From Delphinus delphis (Eukaryota; Chordata; Mammalia; Artiodactyla; Delphinidae), in NCBI RefSeq assembly GCF_949987515.2, contig NC_082690.1, forward strand, positions 106,576,400 to 106,640,399: a stretch of 64,000 bases of DNA, in the 5' to 3' direction. The notes beneath the pieces are model-generated. The model was not told the DNA's origin, ran no database searches, and worked only from the letters and a program-made list of their open reading frames with translations. A program made the position numbers and the translations under genes. Position 1 is the first letter of the stretch. Each line of letters begins with the position of its first letter. Positions 24,816-35,905 of the stretch are shown here, one piece after another.

Positions 24816-25390
24816 GTTGGAAGAATGGCCGAAGCCCTCAGTGGCCTGACGGACTCTCCATGTCTTTTAGCTCGGAGTCCCCAGAACATGGTGACTGAAA
24901 CAAAGGCTCCAGTGCGAGTTCTTCCTGGAGGAGAGTGATCTGGGGGGCTGGGTGAGCGAGGCCGGAAAAAGCCAATACAAGGATGCTTATTGGAGCTGCT
25001 ATTGCTATGGTCGCTGGTTGCTGGGACAGTTCCCACGGTTGTTCCCAGAGGAGCCATGTGAAATGACTTCCAGGACCTTCATCTGGAGAAGGAAGCATTA
25101 ATCCCACATTTATCTGTCAGCTCCCAGCCTCCACTGGACAGAGAATCAGTCCTCAAAATATTGACTTCCTAGCCCTTCCAGATCGTGGCGGACGAGTGCC
25201 AAGCACGCGCCCACGGTGGTCCTTGGAGGGACCTGGAGGCAGGAAGCAAAAGACATGTGCTGCGTGCATCTCTAGCAAGGTGCACAGGGGGCTTGACGAT
25301 GAGCGATGTCCCTCCTACTCCCAGCCTTTGCTCTAGAATACATGCGATTTGTCTTTGGGGGACACAGCACCATATACGGCCATTGGTCAG

Positions 25391-25445
25391 CTGCATTCAC
25401 CACTGCATTCACCATTGCATTGCATGGTGCATTCGCCATTCAGAG
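25391..25445. repeat. GCATTCACC tandem units
   Basis: Two to three GCATTCACCA(C/T)T units run into a partly palindromic stretch with arms ACCAT and ATGGT. It lies inside the ERVL-like relic. Confidence 0.7.
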
Positions 25446-25898
25446 GGCGAATGGAAGAAAGACAGGGTCTCCAGCGCCTCTGGCTCTTGCCCCCTTAGCT
25501 AAGTCGTTTACAGGACACGCCAGCATTCTTCCAGGCTATCTGCTTCTGGCTGAGGGAAGTAGGTCGTAAGACCAGTAGACCTCACTGTCATGTGCCCACT
25601 GTGGTATCTCCCCAGCTGTAAAATGAGTCCTTGGTCCAAGGTGTGCAGTCAGACCTTGGTGATGGATTCTGTAAGCCCTTTGATAGATGCTGGAGGATCA
25701 TTGTTAGCAGAGAAGGCAAACCCATATCTAGAGTAGTATCAGTTTCAGAAAAAACAAATTGCTATGCTGTCCAGATTAGAAGGGGGCCAATGGAATCCAC
25801 CACTAAGGGGTTAGCTGGTGTCCTCAAGGAATGGGGCCGCGTTGAAGGTTCATCGTTTGTCTCTGCTGCTGCAAGTTTGGGCGTCCAGCATGAGTATT

Positions 25899-26185
25899 TG
25901 TTTCTATGTGCCACTCAACATGTCCCAAGCCAAAAGCCGTTAGCTCTGAACACGCTCTTAGGAACATAATTGCCATGAAAGAGAAGATATCTTCGCTGCC
26001 TCCTGTGGAGTCTTGTTCATTTCTCCATCATCAACAGCATATTTGGGGATGATTGTGGTACCCACCACACCGGCCTTGGATTCTGACCAATCACAACAGT
26101 CTGTCTTAATGAGCAGCCAGAGAGAGGTCTTGGGTTCGTCGTCTTTCTTTATTCTTTTGTGCCATAATGAAGTAGAAGGACTGGC
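25899..26185. repeat. Diverged repeat of unknown family, copy 2
   Basis: Direct-orientation partner of 23944-24232. It sits immediately next to the integrase-like part of the ERVL-like relic; copy 1 has no such neighbour that I can see. Confidence 0.7.
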
Positions 26186-27354
26186 AGTTATCCCCAGGAC
26201 AAGTTGTCCCACCCACCCGGTCGCTGAACGAGTGCCTGAGCTACGGGAAAGGCCCTCCAGTGGGCACTAGACATCCCCACACCTTCACACCCTTTGCCCA
26301 CTCCCGTAGGTCCATCTCCAGACTAACTTGCCCTTGATCTTCTAATTTTGTTCCTTCCAGGCTCCTGTCCCATCAGCCAAGCTGTCTGCCCCTGTCCAGG
26401 AGTCTATGGACGGTTTTGCTTCTGGGTAGTATTCTCTCCATGGACAGTGGGCAGCCAGTGTGCTGCCTGAGGTATGCCCCACCTGCCCTCTTTCAGGGCT
26501 ATCCTTCAGTGGGGATGAAATGCAAAAGGAGTCAGTCTTCAGCCAGCTCATGAGGGACACTCCAGGTACACCGCCACCTGGCATCCCCTGGCCAGGCACT
26601 GCATCCCTACTGCAGCCTACTAGCAGCCCATGAGCTGGTCTTCAAACGGCAGGTAATTCCAATTGTAAAGAACGCGTCTTTGCTCCAGAACTCTACAGGT
26701 CCGTGCTGAGATGCTCCTAGAGAGGCTTTCTGTACACTCCATCCCTGGACGCCTTCATCACCATGTCTGATGGACCGCATGTCTCTAGGGACAGAGAAGC
26801 TTACACTGAAGCCTCCACCTGCTGCAGAGCCCTCTCCTGCTCTGGGTCTCACGTGAAACAGAAAGCCTTTCAAACCACTCAATAAACTGGTTAAAACAGA
26901 ATTTCCAGAAGTGATGTATGTTGCCCCCCCAAATCCAAACAGCATGAAGTGTCGTGCTTCTTTCTTAGTAGTAGGAGATGCAGGATGGGCACCGAATGGT
27001 TCTTTGCCTTAAAGGGGCCATCCCAGCATGCCCCAGACACTGGATCCCTACTCATTTCATTGTTATGCAGCCCCTTATATCGTCATGAGTTTGTCTCCCC
27101 TTTTCTGGGTACTCTCCGCTCCCTGCTCACCATGTCCAATTAGCACGGGTAATCAGTTTAGAAGACCGGCATGACCTGTAGAATATCGAGATGACTATGG
27201 TCTCTGTGAGGTATCTTGTTTGGAGAACAGAAGGGTTAACACCAATCTGGAGCGAGGCAGTGAATGTGAACTGCCTCCTTCTCATATAATGACAAATTGC
27301 TTTTTATCCTCTTCACCGATGGGATTGGAGAAAAACATTCCTAGATCAGTAGAA

Positions 27355-29480
27355 GTATATTATCCAACTTCCATTTCTGGCTCCAAGATGGACAAGTAAC
27401 TACCAGAGGAAGCTTCCTGCCGTAAAGAACTATAAAATGGGGGGGAAATATGAAGCAATTGTGTTGGGCAACAGAAAACAGGCATTAAAGACTGTGATTC
27501 CCTGAGAGAATGGAAACTCATAAGGTAACCCCAATAATTGCCCTGCCTGTCTGCCTCGGGGAAAGTTCCTGACCGTGGTGCAGGAGCTGGAGCAGAGCAG
27601 GACACATCAGTGTCATTGAGCTGGAGAAGGTGGCCAGAGTGACTTGAATCTGTGGTCAGGGCACTGTGCCAAGTGGGAGCATCTCGGGCATTTGTGTGGA
27701 GATGACTTGCAAGCCCTTGGCTAAGGGCGGGGCTGCGTGTATGCAGGGAAAGACTATGTAAGAATTACCTGAGAGCAGGTGTTATGGAGTTGAGAGGCCA
27801 AACGTTGCTGAGACATGCTGAAGTTCCTGGCCAGCCAGAAAGGAGAGATTTTACTTCTATTCTAGACTTAAGAGACATCAGAAAAGTCATGCCTTACGAG
27901 TAAAGACCATTACCTACAGTAAGGTCTAGTCTATACTCTATCAGAGCCTTAAATCAAGTCTCAACAAGGCTTAAAGACAGACTTCAGAGGGCAAGTCAAA
28001 TCAACTTAGAGGGGCTCAGGAAACACCAGATCCAAGTCTATGCAAGTTCAAGTTATCAGCCAGGGATCCAACCACCTACGAGAATAAAAACCAACACTAC
28101 TCAGGGGCAAATAGCAGAATTCCAAATCTCTACAATGTGTCATATGCAGCTCCAGATAATAGAAAAATAGAAAACATTCTAGACACGCAAAGCACCAAGA
28201 AAATATGACTCATACTCCAAAAAATAGCACTCAATGAAAACCGACCCTGAGGTAGCCCAGATGTTGGACTTAGCAGATACAGACTTTAAAGCTATTGTTA
28301 TAAATTTGTTCAAGGACTTAAAGGAAAATGTGGCCCTAATGAATGGATGAATAAGGAATCTCAGCAGAGAAATTAGACCTTGAAAAGAGTACTAAATGGC
28401 AATTCTAGGACTCAAAAGCACAATAACAAGTGAAAAAGGAAGTGGATTAAAAGATTAGAAATGACAATAGAAAGTATCTGAAGACAGATCAATAAAAAAA
28501 CTATCCAATCGAAAAAAAAAAGAGAGGGACTTCCCTGGTGTCACAGTGGTTAAGAATCCGCCTGCCAATGCAGGGGACATGGGTTCAATCCCTGGTCCGG
28601 GAAGATCTCACATGTCACGGAGCAGCCAAGCCCATGCGCCACAACTACTGAGCCTGCGCTCTAGAGCCTGCGAGCCACAACTACTGAGCCCGCGTGCCAC
28701 AACTACCGAAACCCACGCGCCTAGAGCCCGTGCTCCGCAACAAGAGAAGCCACCGTGATGAGAAGCCCTTGAACCGCAACAAAGACCCAACACAGCCAAA
28801 AAAAGAGAGAGAGGGAGAGAGAGAGAGAGAAATCTGAAGGAAATTAACAAATGTTCAAAGACCTTTGGAATAAAATCAAATGGCCTGGAATATGTGTAAT
28901 TGTGGAGTCCCAAAAATAAAAGAGAGTGAAAATGAGGCAGAAAAAAATTGAATAAATAAAGCAAAATCTTCCCAACTTTGATGATTTTCATATAATAGGG
29001 AAAAAACTACTTACAGATCCAAGAAGCTCAATAAACCCCAAACAGGATAATTACAAAACAAAGCCCAAAAAAAAGCCTCGAAATCACACCTACACACATC
29101 AGAGTACTACTGAAAACCAAAGAGAAAGAGAAAATCTTGAAAGCAGCCAGAGAAAAAAAGCATATTACCTACAGGGGAACAAGCCAGCAATGATGGCTGA
29201 TATCTCATCAGAAACAATAGAGATCAGAAGACAGTGGGAAAAGATATTCAAAGTGTTGAGAGAAAAGACTCATCAACTCAGAATGTTATATCCAGCGACA
29301 ATGTCCTTCAAAAACAAGAGAATTGGAATAAAGGCATTTTCAGATCAATAACACCTGAGACAATTTATTGCCAGCAGATCAATGCTACCAGGATGTTCTT
29401 CTGCCTGAAGTTTTACCAGCTGAAAACAAGAGTTTACAGGAAGAATGAAAAGTACCTAAACAGGTAAATGTGTGGTACGT
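27355..29480 (+). mobile_element. HAL1-like L1 ORF1-type element, sense
   Basis: A-rich sense-strand LINE sequence with ORF1-type blocks of HAL1 or old L1: AAACTATCCAATCGAA, AATCTTGAAAGCAGCCAGAG, GATCAGAAGACAGTGGGAAA, CAGAATGTTATATCCAGCGA and TTTTACCAGCTGAAAACAAG. Frames are broken; the longest remaining open stretch is 77 codons at 29234-29467. It interrupts the antisense ERVL-like relic and is itself interrupted by a CHR SINE. Confidence 0.62.
28526..28800 (+). mobile_element. CHR-1-type long SINE
   Basis: Longer tRNA-derived SINE variant: head GGGACTTCCCTGGTGTCACA, then repeated CCACAACTACTGAGCC(T/C)GCG units at about 28638-28730, ending ACCCAACACAGCCAAAAAAA. A (GA)n stretch follows at 28804-28832. 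The repeated units differ from the compact CHR copies elsewhere in the window. Confidence 0.85.
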
Positions 29481-30994
29481 AACCGCACACCAGTGTCAGA
29501 GGTTGTGTCAGTCTCCTCCAGTAAATACACCACATCTGGTGCAGTTTACAATAACATCATGCACGTGACCCACCTGGCACTTTCGGGGCCAGACAGGTAA
29601 GTTGAATGCGGATGGGATGAGGCAGCACTCCTGTATCCCTGAGTGTTTTCTGGTGCACTAAGTCTCTGCAATTCCTCCTGGGGTGGTATTGCTTCTGACT
29701 TACTGCCTCAGCCAGCAGGGGATTGCCACTGAATGGCTCCTTTTCCACGGGTCACAGAATCAAAGCCAGGGTCCTGCTAACTCTGAAGTACAGCTACCCC
29801 AGTGACACAATAAGGGACCAAGAAAATGATCACAGGGTGAGTCCGTGGATGCACTGAGGGATGGACCTGGATCCACTGTGAGATGGACTTGGGACTCCAT
29901 TTATCACCTGGCTTCCACGAGCTCCCACTGTCACCAGGGGACAGCAACAGAGTTTCACGTCTCCTGGCATCAGATCCTGAATCCAACAATCCTTGAAAAG
30001 CTGGGTACCCCTCTTTTCTCAGGACATAGCTACCCAGGTAAATAGCCACATGTCACTTTGGGGAAGGAGCAGGGAAATGATTACAGCATAAGCTGGCGGT
30101 GACATTTACAGGCTCCTTCTTCAAGGGGACTCCACTTCCCTACCAATCAATCCATCAATCGGGTGTGGGTCTGCGAACTGAGCCAGATCTACTGCCATGT
30201 ATGTCTTCCCGGTTCCCATGGGCACATGTTCACCAGCTCCTGCTCTCTTCACTGCCTGAGGTGTTTCTCCTCTGCGGCCATCCTGAGGGCTGACCCTAGT
30301 CATCAAATTATCAGCCTTAATGTATTGAGGGGTCTTGGGCATCCATTAGGGAAGGACAAATGTCAAATCCTTGAGTGAGCCTTTGGGGAACCTCTAGGCA
30401 AAGGGGGGGTCTCCCCTATGTCAAGGGTAAGGAGATTACTTCTGTAGATGTGGAGGGTTTGGGGGAAGCCGGAGGTGCAGTCTTTCTTCTCTACCTAAGT
30501 GTCCCCACCCTGCATCTCAGCGTCTCACTCGTTTCCCCTCAGGACCGGGGCTTGGAGCAGGCCTATCTGTCCATCTCCTCGGCAACTCTGTCACTCGTAC
30601 CATCAGATCCCGGGTCTGATTTTCAAGACAGTCTGCCCTGCAGGAGGTGGACATCTCTACATGCTGTCCGAGGCTCTCTTTCTCTTTCAAGGATCCCAGG
30701 GCCATTTAACAAAAGGCAGCCGATTTCTGTGCTGTTCAAGTGTCACCGTCTGCACAGCCCAATGCCTCCCTTCCTTGGCACACCTGAGCCCAAGTAACCA
30801 CAGGTGAGAGCCTTGGTAATTGTGTTCCGGGATGGTCACCACCTGGTTTACCTCCAGGAATGGGGTCCTCGTTGCTGTCTGACTGGTGAGTAATCTAACA
30901 CCAGAATCCCATCCTGGGGCTCTGCTTTCAGAGGGTACTCTGTACCAACCCCCTTATTCAGATGCACTTCGCAAAACCTGAAACAAGGGTTTTG

Positions 30995-31052
30995 TTTCTC
31001 CTTCTCCTTCTTCCTCTTTTCTTCTTCTTTTCCTTCTCCTTTTTCTTCTCCT
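30995..31052 (+). repeat. 58-nt pure polypyrimidine tract A
   Basis: Uninterrupted C/T run made of CTT and TCC units. It shares the core CCTTCTTCCTCTTTTCTTCT with tract B at 31795-31863. Confidence 0.92.
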
Positions 31053-31794
31053 ACCTGCACGTACTTTACTGGGAAGTGAGAAACAGCGAGCAAGGGTGAT
31101 GGACAGGGAGCACAGCCGGGGAGGGCGAAAGCCCAGCCAAGCCCTTTCAAACCAACAAGCACCTGCTGGCTAAGTGGGTAAACCGTGACGGTGGCCACAT
31201 CTTAACTGTGAAGCAATAAACTAAGGCAATTGCCTGGGTTTTAAGCTCAGGGACTAAAGTTTAGGCAGATAATAAGGTGAAAGAGCCTGGGGTCAGAATC
31301 ACTCTCATCTTTGCCTCAGTTCCCTGACGTCGGGGGGAAGGTCAGGCAGTCGGAGCCCGTGTGTCAGCGTGACATTTGATTTCATGACACGATCCCATTC
31401 CCAGCCTGGCCTCCACAGCACCATGAACTTGGGAATCAACACTGTCAGACAATATGCTGCCCGTATTATAAACTGAAACCCTGAGATCTAAAGACATACC
31501 GAAATCCATTGGGAGTTCCGAAATTCACACCGGAGTCTGCCTTGTTCCAAACCTCTTGTTCTGTCTACTAGACCACGCCCCCAAATTTTGTTCTGAGAAT
31601 TCGGGGCCACCAGCCCAAACGGGCCCCCAATTACCTGAAGAATACTTCGAGTAGGATAAGTGAGGTTCAAGGTCGTTTAAGGAAGATGCCCAACAAGTCA
31701 GTGGATTCATCACAGGATCGTGAGGCCGGCAGTCTGGTCTCCACGGCTAGGAAGTTTGCTCTCTCCCTGTGGTTGTTTCCTAGAGTGTAAACAG
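31053..31794. other. Intergenic DNA between polypyrimidine tracts
   Basis: No gene or firm repeat identified. Confidence 0.4.
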
Positions 31795-31863
31795 CTTTCT
31801 CTTCTCCTTCTTCTTCCTCTTTTCTTCTTCTCCTCCTTCTCCCCCTCCCCCTCCTCCTTCTTC
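31795..31863 (+). repeat. 69-nt pure polypyrimidine tract B
   Basis: Uninterrupted C/T run with TTCTTCTCC and CCCCCTCCCC parts; a candidate for intramolecular triplex formation under supercoiling. Confidence 0.92.
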
Positions 31864-32183
31864 ATTCTGTAGGATTTTCCTCTTTGTACAATTTGCTGAA
31901 AATGAACATCTTGATAAGAAAAATATTTGGACATCTGGGGCAGGAGGGAAGTTGTGAATTCTCTGCCCGCTGTCCCAGAAGGGAGTGGACGGAGAGAGGG
32001 GCCAGCCGCGTATCCCTGCCCCGGGGGCAAGGTGACTCCTCTTGGCTTCGTCGTGCCATCCGAGGAGGCCAGTGTCCTTGGTCCCTTCCTGGAGGCTGGC
32101 TTCTGGTGTTTGCAGGCCACCAGCCGGGCTGGAGCCCTCACGGCGAGGGGAAGGGAAAAGACCAACTCAGCCTTCCTGAGTCT

Positions 32184-32469
32184 AGTCTCCCAGCCCGCAG
32201 GGTCACCGGCCTTAGCCCACGTCCCCTGGGGGGTGGGGGGGGCAGCGAGTCTCAGAGACATGGAGCTCAGAAGGGACAGGGTTCCAGTTCAAAGGCAGTT
32301 CTTCGGACCCCAGACAGCTTGCCTCATTTCTGCTGCACCCTGGCCCCGAGGGAACGCTGACCACCAAGGACACGGCTGAAGGCAGAGAGAAGCCCTGCTT
32401 GGTCAGAGAACTCCTTGACTGAAGGGTCCAAGGATGGAAAGGAGCCCTCAGCCAGGCCACTCCCTACAG
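32184..32469 (+). repeat. Inverted duplication, arm A
   Basis: The 243 bases of arm B (33508-33750), reverse-complemented, match this arm with only three substitutions that I count. The exception is one 43-base block near 32377-32419 that arm A has and arm B lacks. The block lies between two CTGAAG words, so it may be a deletion in B at short direct repeats. The arms are separated by about 1.04 kb. Confidence 0.92.
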
Positions 32470-32495
32470 CCTGTCCAGGTGTGGGATCTTGGTCC

Positions 32496-32705
32496 TCGGG
32501 GAGTCTAAGGACCTCGGGGAGTCTGGAGGAGACTTGGGGGGCTTGGGGGGCTTCAGGGGGTCTGGGAGGACCTCGGGAATCTGGGGGCGCTGGGGCCTCA
32601 GTGGTCTGGGGGGCCTTCATGGTCTTGGGGGACCTCAGGGAGTCTGCGGGTGCCTCGGGGTGTCTGAGTGGCTGTAGGGATCTGGGGGACCACTGGCTTA
32701 CTGAG
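32496..32705 (+). repeat. G-rich degenerate minisatellite
   Basis: About 210 bases of degenerate units like GACCTCGGGGAGTCTGG and TTGGGGGGCTTGGGGGGCTT. G runs of 3-6 recur every 8-12 bases on the + strand. It lies in the spacer of the inverted duplication. Confidence 0.85.
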
Positions 32706-33507
32706 AGAAATCAGTAGGGTTGGGGGACAACAGGAGGTCCGGGGTGGATCCGGTTCATGGTGGAACATCTGCTGGGAGACACGGGGCACTTCAGACTCAG
32801 ATAGAAATCCCAGCGTGACTGGCTCCAGGATGGGCAGGGGACCAGGCGGCATCCCCAAAGAAGGGAGGTGGCGATGCTGCAGCCTGGAGCGCCAGGCACC
32901 TTTCCCCTTTGAGCGTCAGCAGAGCGGTGACTCTCAACCACCCCAGATTCTCCAAAGTCAGGAAGCAAAGGAGAGCAGCGAGGGGCGCTTCAGGGCTGTG
33001 CACGCCCTGACCATGGCGGTCATTGTCTGAATGCGTCACCGACGTGTTCACACTCCCTGCCAGCAGACGGCTGGGCACCGAGACCCCGAGCAGGGCTACC
33101 TCCTCCAGGGTTCCCTCAGGGAGGCCACCCGGCTTCAAAGGAAGCAGAAAAGAAACAGAAACAGAAAGTCTCTGTTTAAGAGCTCAGGGCCCTTGGCGTC
33201 ACGGTCACGTCACCATGGGAGCGTGGACCTGGGCGGGGAGGGCGGGGTGGCGCAGCGGACAAGGAACCCAGCGAGAAGCCTGGGGAGCCTGTCCAGCTCG
33301 TCATGAACAGACGGCCTGGGGCACCTTCTTGGATGCACGGACCACCCACGACTTTTCTGGGAGCTTTTTAAGTTTTGTATTCATTCCCGAGACCACGTCC
33401 TCCACGAACCACATCCACAGGGAATCATCTGGAACGCTCTGATTTCAGGGCCCAGGTTTGCATTTCTCCTTCCTCGGGGGTGAAAAGATCACGAGGGCAG
33501 GGGCTCC
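32706..33507. other. Spacer of inverted duplication, right part
   Basis: No gene recognised. A 139-codon frame at 33023-33442 (+) has no family signature. Confidence 0.4.
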
Positions 33508-33750
33508 CTGTAGGGAGTGGCCTGGCTGAGGGCTCCTTTCCATCCTTGGACCCTTCAGCCATGTCCTTGGTGGTCAGCGTTCCCTCGGGGCCAGGGTGCA
33601 GCAGAAATGAGGCAAGGTGTCTGGGGTCCGAAGGACTGCCTTTGAACTGGAACCCTGTCCCTTCTGAGCTCCATGTCTCTGAGACTCGCTGCCCCCCCCA
33701 CCCCCCAGGGGACGTGGGCTAAGGCCGGTGACCCTGCGGGCTGGGAGACT
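33508..33750 (-). repeat. Inverted duplication, arm B
   Basis: Reverse-orientation partner of 32184-32469. The shared edges are CTGTAGGGA on the left here (TCCCTACAG in arm A) and CTGGGAGACT on the right (AGTCTCCCAG in arm A). Confidence 0.92.
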
Positions 33751-34116
33751 TGGTAGCAGACCATTAAATTCAGTGGACCCCTTCTCAGAGTAATACTTAT
33801 AAATGCAAAAGATAAAAGGATAGGATGACAAAGGAAACTGCCCCAAAATCAGTTCATCAAATACTTTTTAAAATTTAATCTGTGATATAGAAACTGCCCT
33901 GCTTTACTGACACATAAAATAAACCCAGCAGTAAGTCTAGAAATTTCCGTGATTTTGAAGGGTGGATTAAGGCGAACATTTCTAGATACACGCAAAAACC
34001 GTGATGTGATTTGAAATATCCATGTTCCTCTGGTGGCAAACCACTCGCTCTGTGGCTACCACTGTCTTCGGAATGTCCAACTGCAGCTGAAGATCGGTGA
34101 AAGTAAATGTGTAACT
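33751..34116. other. Intergenic DNA, nothing firmly recognised
   Basis: A/T-rich sequence between the inverted duplication and a SINE. Possibly an old LTR fragment, but I cannot support that. Confidence 0.35.
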
Positions 34117-34248
34117 GGGACTTCCCCGGCGGTCCAGTGGTTAGGACTCTGCGCTTCCACTGCAGGAAGCATGTGTTGAATCCCTGATCAGGGAACTAAG
34201 ATCCCACAATCCACTGGCGCAGACAAAAAAAAAAAAAAAAAAAAAAAA
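34117..34248 (+). mobile_element. Short tRNA-derived SINE
   Basis: Starts GGGACTTCCCCGGCGGTCCA, followed by TTAGGACTCTGCGCTTCCAC and GATCAGGGAACTAAGATCCC, ending in an A run of about 24 bases. Short-headed variant of the same SINE group as the copies at 34.7 and 47.6 kb. Confidence 0.9.
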
Positions 34249-34655
34249 TTAACATGTAACTTTTTCCATCCAAGCTCACGGACCCCGGGTTAGGGACCTC
34301 TGACCCACAGGGACTGAGTTGCTCTTCACGGGATGGGAAACAGATGTCTTGCTGTCATCGTATTAGCCCGTCGTGTTGCCAAAATGATCATCGTTTCACA
34401 CGCCCTGGCGCCCAGGTTAAGCTTCTTTACCAGCAGGAAAGACACACTGGCACAGAAGGTGCGTCCACAGGACTGAGTTTTGATTTTGTTTAGCATCGTG
34501 AGAATCGTGCCGCGTGAGGAATGTGGGGTCCCTTTAATTGACAGCAACTAGCAGAGGCCAGCTTGACACATAGAGGACATTAGCTCCAGGGCAAGGACAC
34601 AAAATAAATGAATGAATGAGACGCCGACCTCCTCAAGAAAGTTCTGGGGTCAGGG
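34249..34655. other. Intergenic DNA, nothing recognised
   Basis: No gene or identifiable repeat. Confidence 0.4.
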
Positions 34656-34657
34656 GG

Positions 34658-34766
34658 AGACTTCCCTGGCGGTCCAGTGGTTAGGACTCCGCACTTCCAC
34701 TGCAGCGGGCACAAGTTCAGTCCCTGGTTGGGGAACTAAGATCCCGCATGCTGTATGGCTAAAAAA
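34658..34766 (+). mobile_element. Short tRNA-derived SINE
   Basis: GACTTCCCTGGCGGTCCAGT followed by ACTCCGCACTTCCACTGCAG and GGGAACTAAGATCCCGCATG, ending in a short A run. No clear target-site duplication. Confidence 0.88.
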
Positions 34767-34849
34767 GGAGGTTCTTGGTTTACTGTTTAAGGGGTTCGAT
34801 CCTCCCAGCTGGACTAGAGAACTAGAGAAGAGGCAGCCCACCCAGGCTG

Positions 34850-35200
34850 GCCTTGTATCGCAGAGTCAGAATCCCACCCCCACCAACAGGACTTCCTGCC
34901 TTCAATCCTGTCCACCGCCTAAGAATTTTGCTCTACACGAGGACCTTGGGCATCCCCTCAGCATCGCTGAAATAAATCCCAAACTCCCTGGCCTGACTCC
35001 TTGCCTTCTCTACTCCGGCCCCACCCACGCCTGCGGTCACCCTTCTTGCTTCCGGCACCCCTACCCTCCCCACCTTTCCCCCGGGAACTCCACCCTCCTG
35101 TAAGTTCCAACCGCTCTCACTCGCAGGGCCATCCGCGTACCCCGAAGCCTGACTGCTCTCTCTTCTATGTGTCCCCACTGACTCTTGATCGTTGCCCATT
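34850..35200 (+). mobile_element. L2 LINE 3' region
   Basis: L2-type wording: AAATCCCAAACTCCCTGGCC, CCTTGCCTTCTCTACTCCGG and GACTCTTGATCGTTGCCC, in a pyrimidine-rich decayed context. No coding function. Confidence 0.6.
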
Positions 35201-35904
35201 GTTTTGTGATGGGTTTGTATAGGAGTCAAGTGCCCACCTGGTTGGAGGCTCCAGGCGGGGAAAAGCGGGTGGTACCCTGCCCAACACAGGGCAGGATACA
35301 GGAAGATGCAGGAAGATGCTCAGCAGTTCTCAGGTGAGTGACTGACCCAGGTTGCTGGGGGACCATGGCAGAAGGCACAGAAGAGACTGGAAAGGAGCCG
35401 GGGCATCAGAGGGGCTCCCTGAACAAGGCGAGAGAGGGCAGCAAACACGCACCCACCCCTCTGAGGTCTCAGGCCAGGGAGTAGGGGGTCCCTGAGGGTG
35501 GACCTGCCATTCTTGGGTAAGCCCTCCTTACCTTGAAACCTGCAAAGCTGTAAAAGCCATAAGATCCAACAAAAAAGCATCCTGTATCCGTGCTCTGCTT
35601 CCCCACCACACACAGCCTCGGCCAATTAAAAAAAAAAAAAATCTTTGAATTTTTGACTGCACATTTTCCAGAGGGCAGGGTGAGGGCCAGCAGCAGGCCT
35701 GGCCTGCCTGCAAATGGAAACTTCGCCGAGGAGAGGATGCTGTGGTCTGTTGACCCAAACAAGCCCGTTTGCAAATTGGCAGGTGGAATTGACCCCGTGG
35801 AGATAAAAGGCTTGATTTGGGAACATTTGAAAAAGTTGTTGAGATGTTTTTATTGAGTGCAAAAGCAAGAGAGGGGAAATAAATCGTTAATAAAAATTTT
35901 ACTG
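35201..35904. other. Intergenic DNA, nothing recognised
   Basis: Contains an A run near 35628-35640. Open frames on the minus strand that cross into the neighbouring SINE are artefacts of the SINE. Confidence 0.4.
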
Positions 35905-35905
35905 A

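Larger units (their letters stand above)
25170..30900 (-). mobile_element. ERVL-like provirus relic, antisense, split
   Basis: Old class III endogenous retrovirus (ERVL-like) internal sequence in minus orientation. Reading the minus strand near 25660-25800 gives an integrase-core segment containing V-D-S-I-G-P-L. Its Asp codon (25795-25797) sits where the first residue of the DDE triad is expected, and a Thr-Asp-Thr-rich segment follows. Polymerase-like antisense blocks occur at 27320-27355 and resume at about 29490-29700, so the HAL1 at 27.4-29.5 kb lies inside it. Gag-side sequence may extend to about 30.9 kb. In-frame stops and indels break the reading frame throughout, so it is inactive. 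The family is from remembered ERVL sequence; outer limits and LTRs are uncertain. Confidence 0.6.

Noticed and set aside
25631..25969. 112-codon plus-strand frame
   Set aside because: Plus-strand shadow of the antisense ERVL-like integrase region and the adjoining repeat copy.
31710..32261. 183-codon minus-strand frame rich in Glu/Lys/Arg
   Set aside because: Its charged part is simply the translated polypyrimidine tract B.
31884..32360. Similar predicted proteins from 31884-32360 (+) and 33574-33846 (-), suggesting a gene family
   Set aside because: The similarity comes from the DNA inverted duplication; there are no start or domain features to support a protein.
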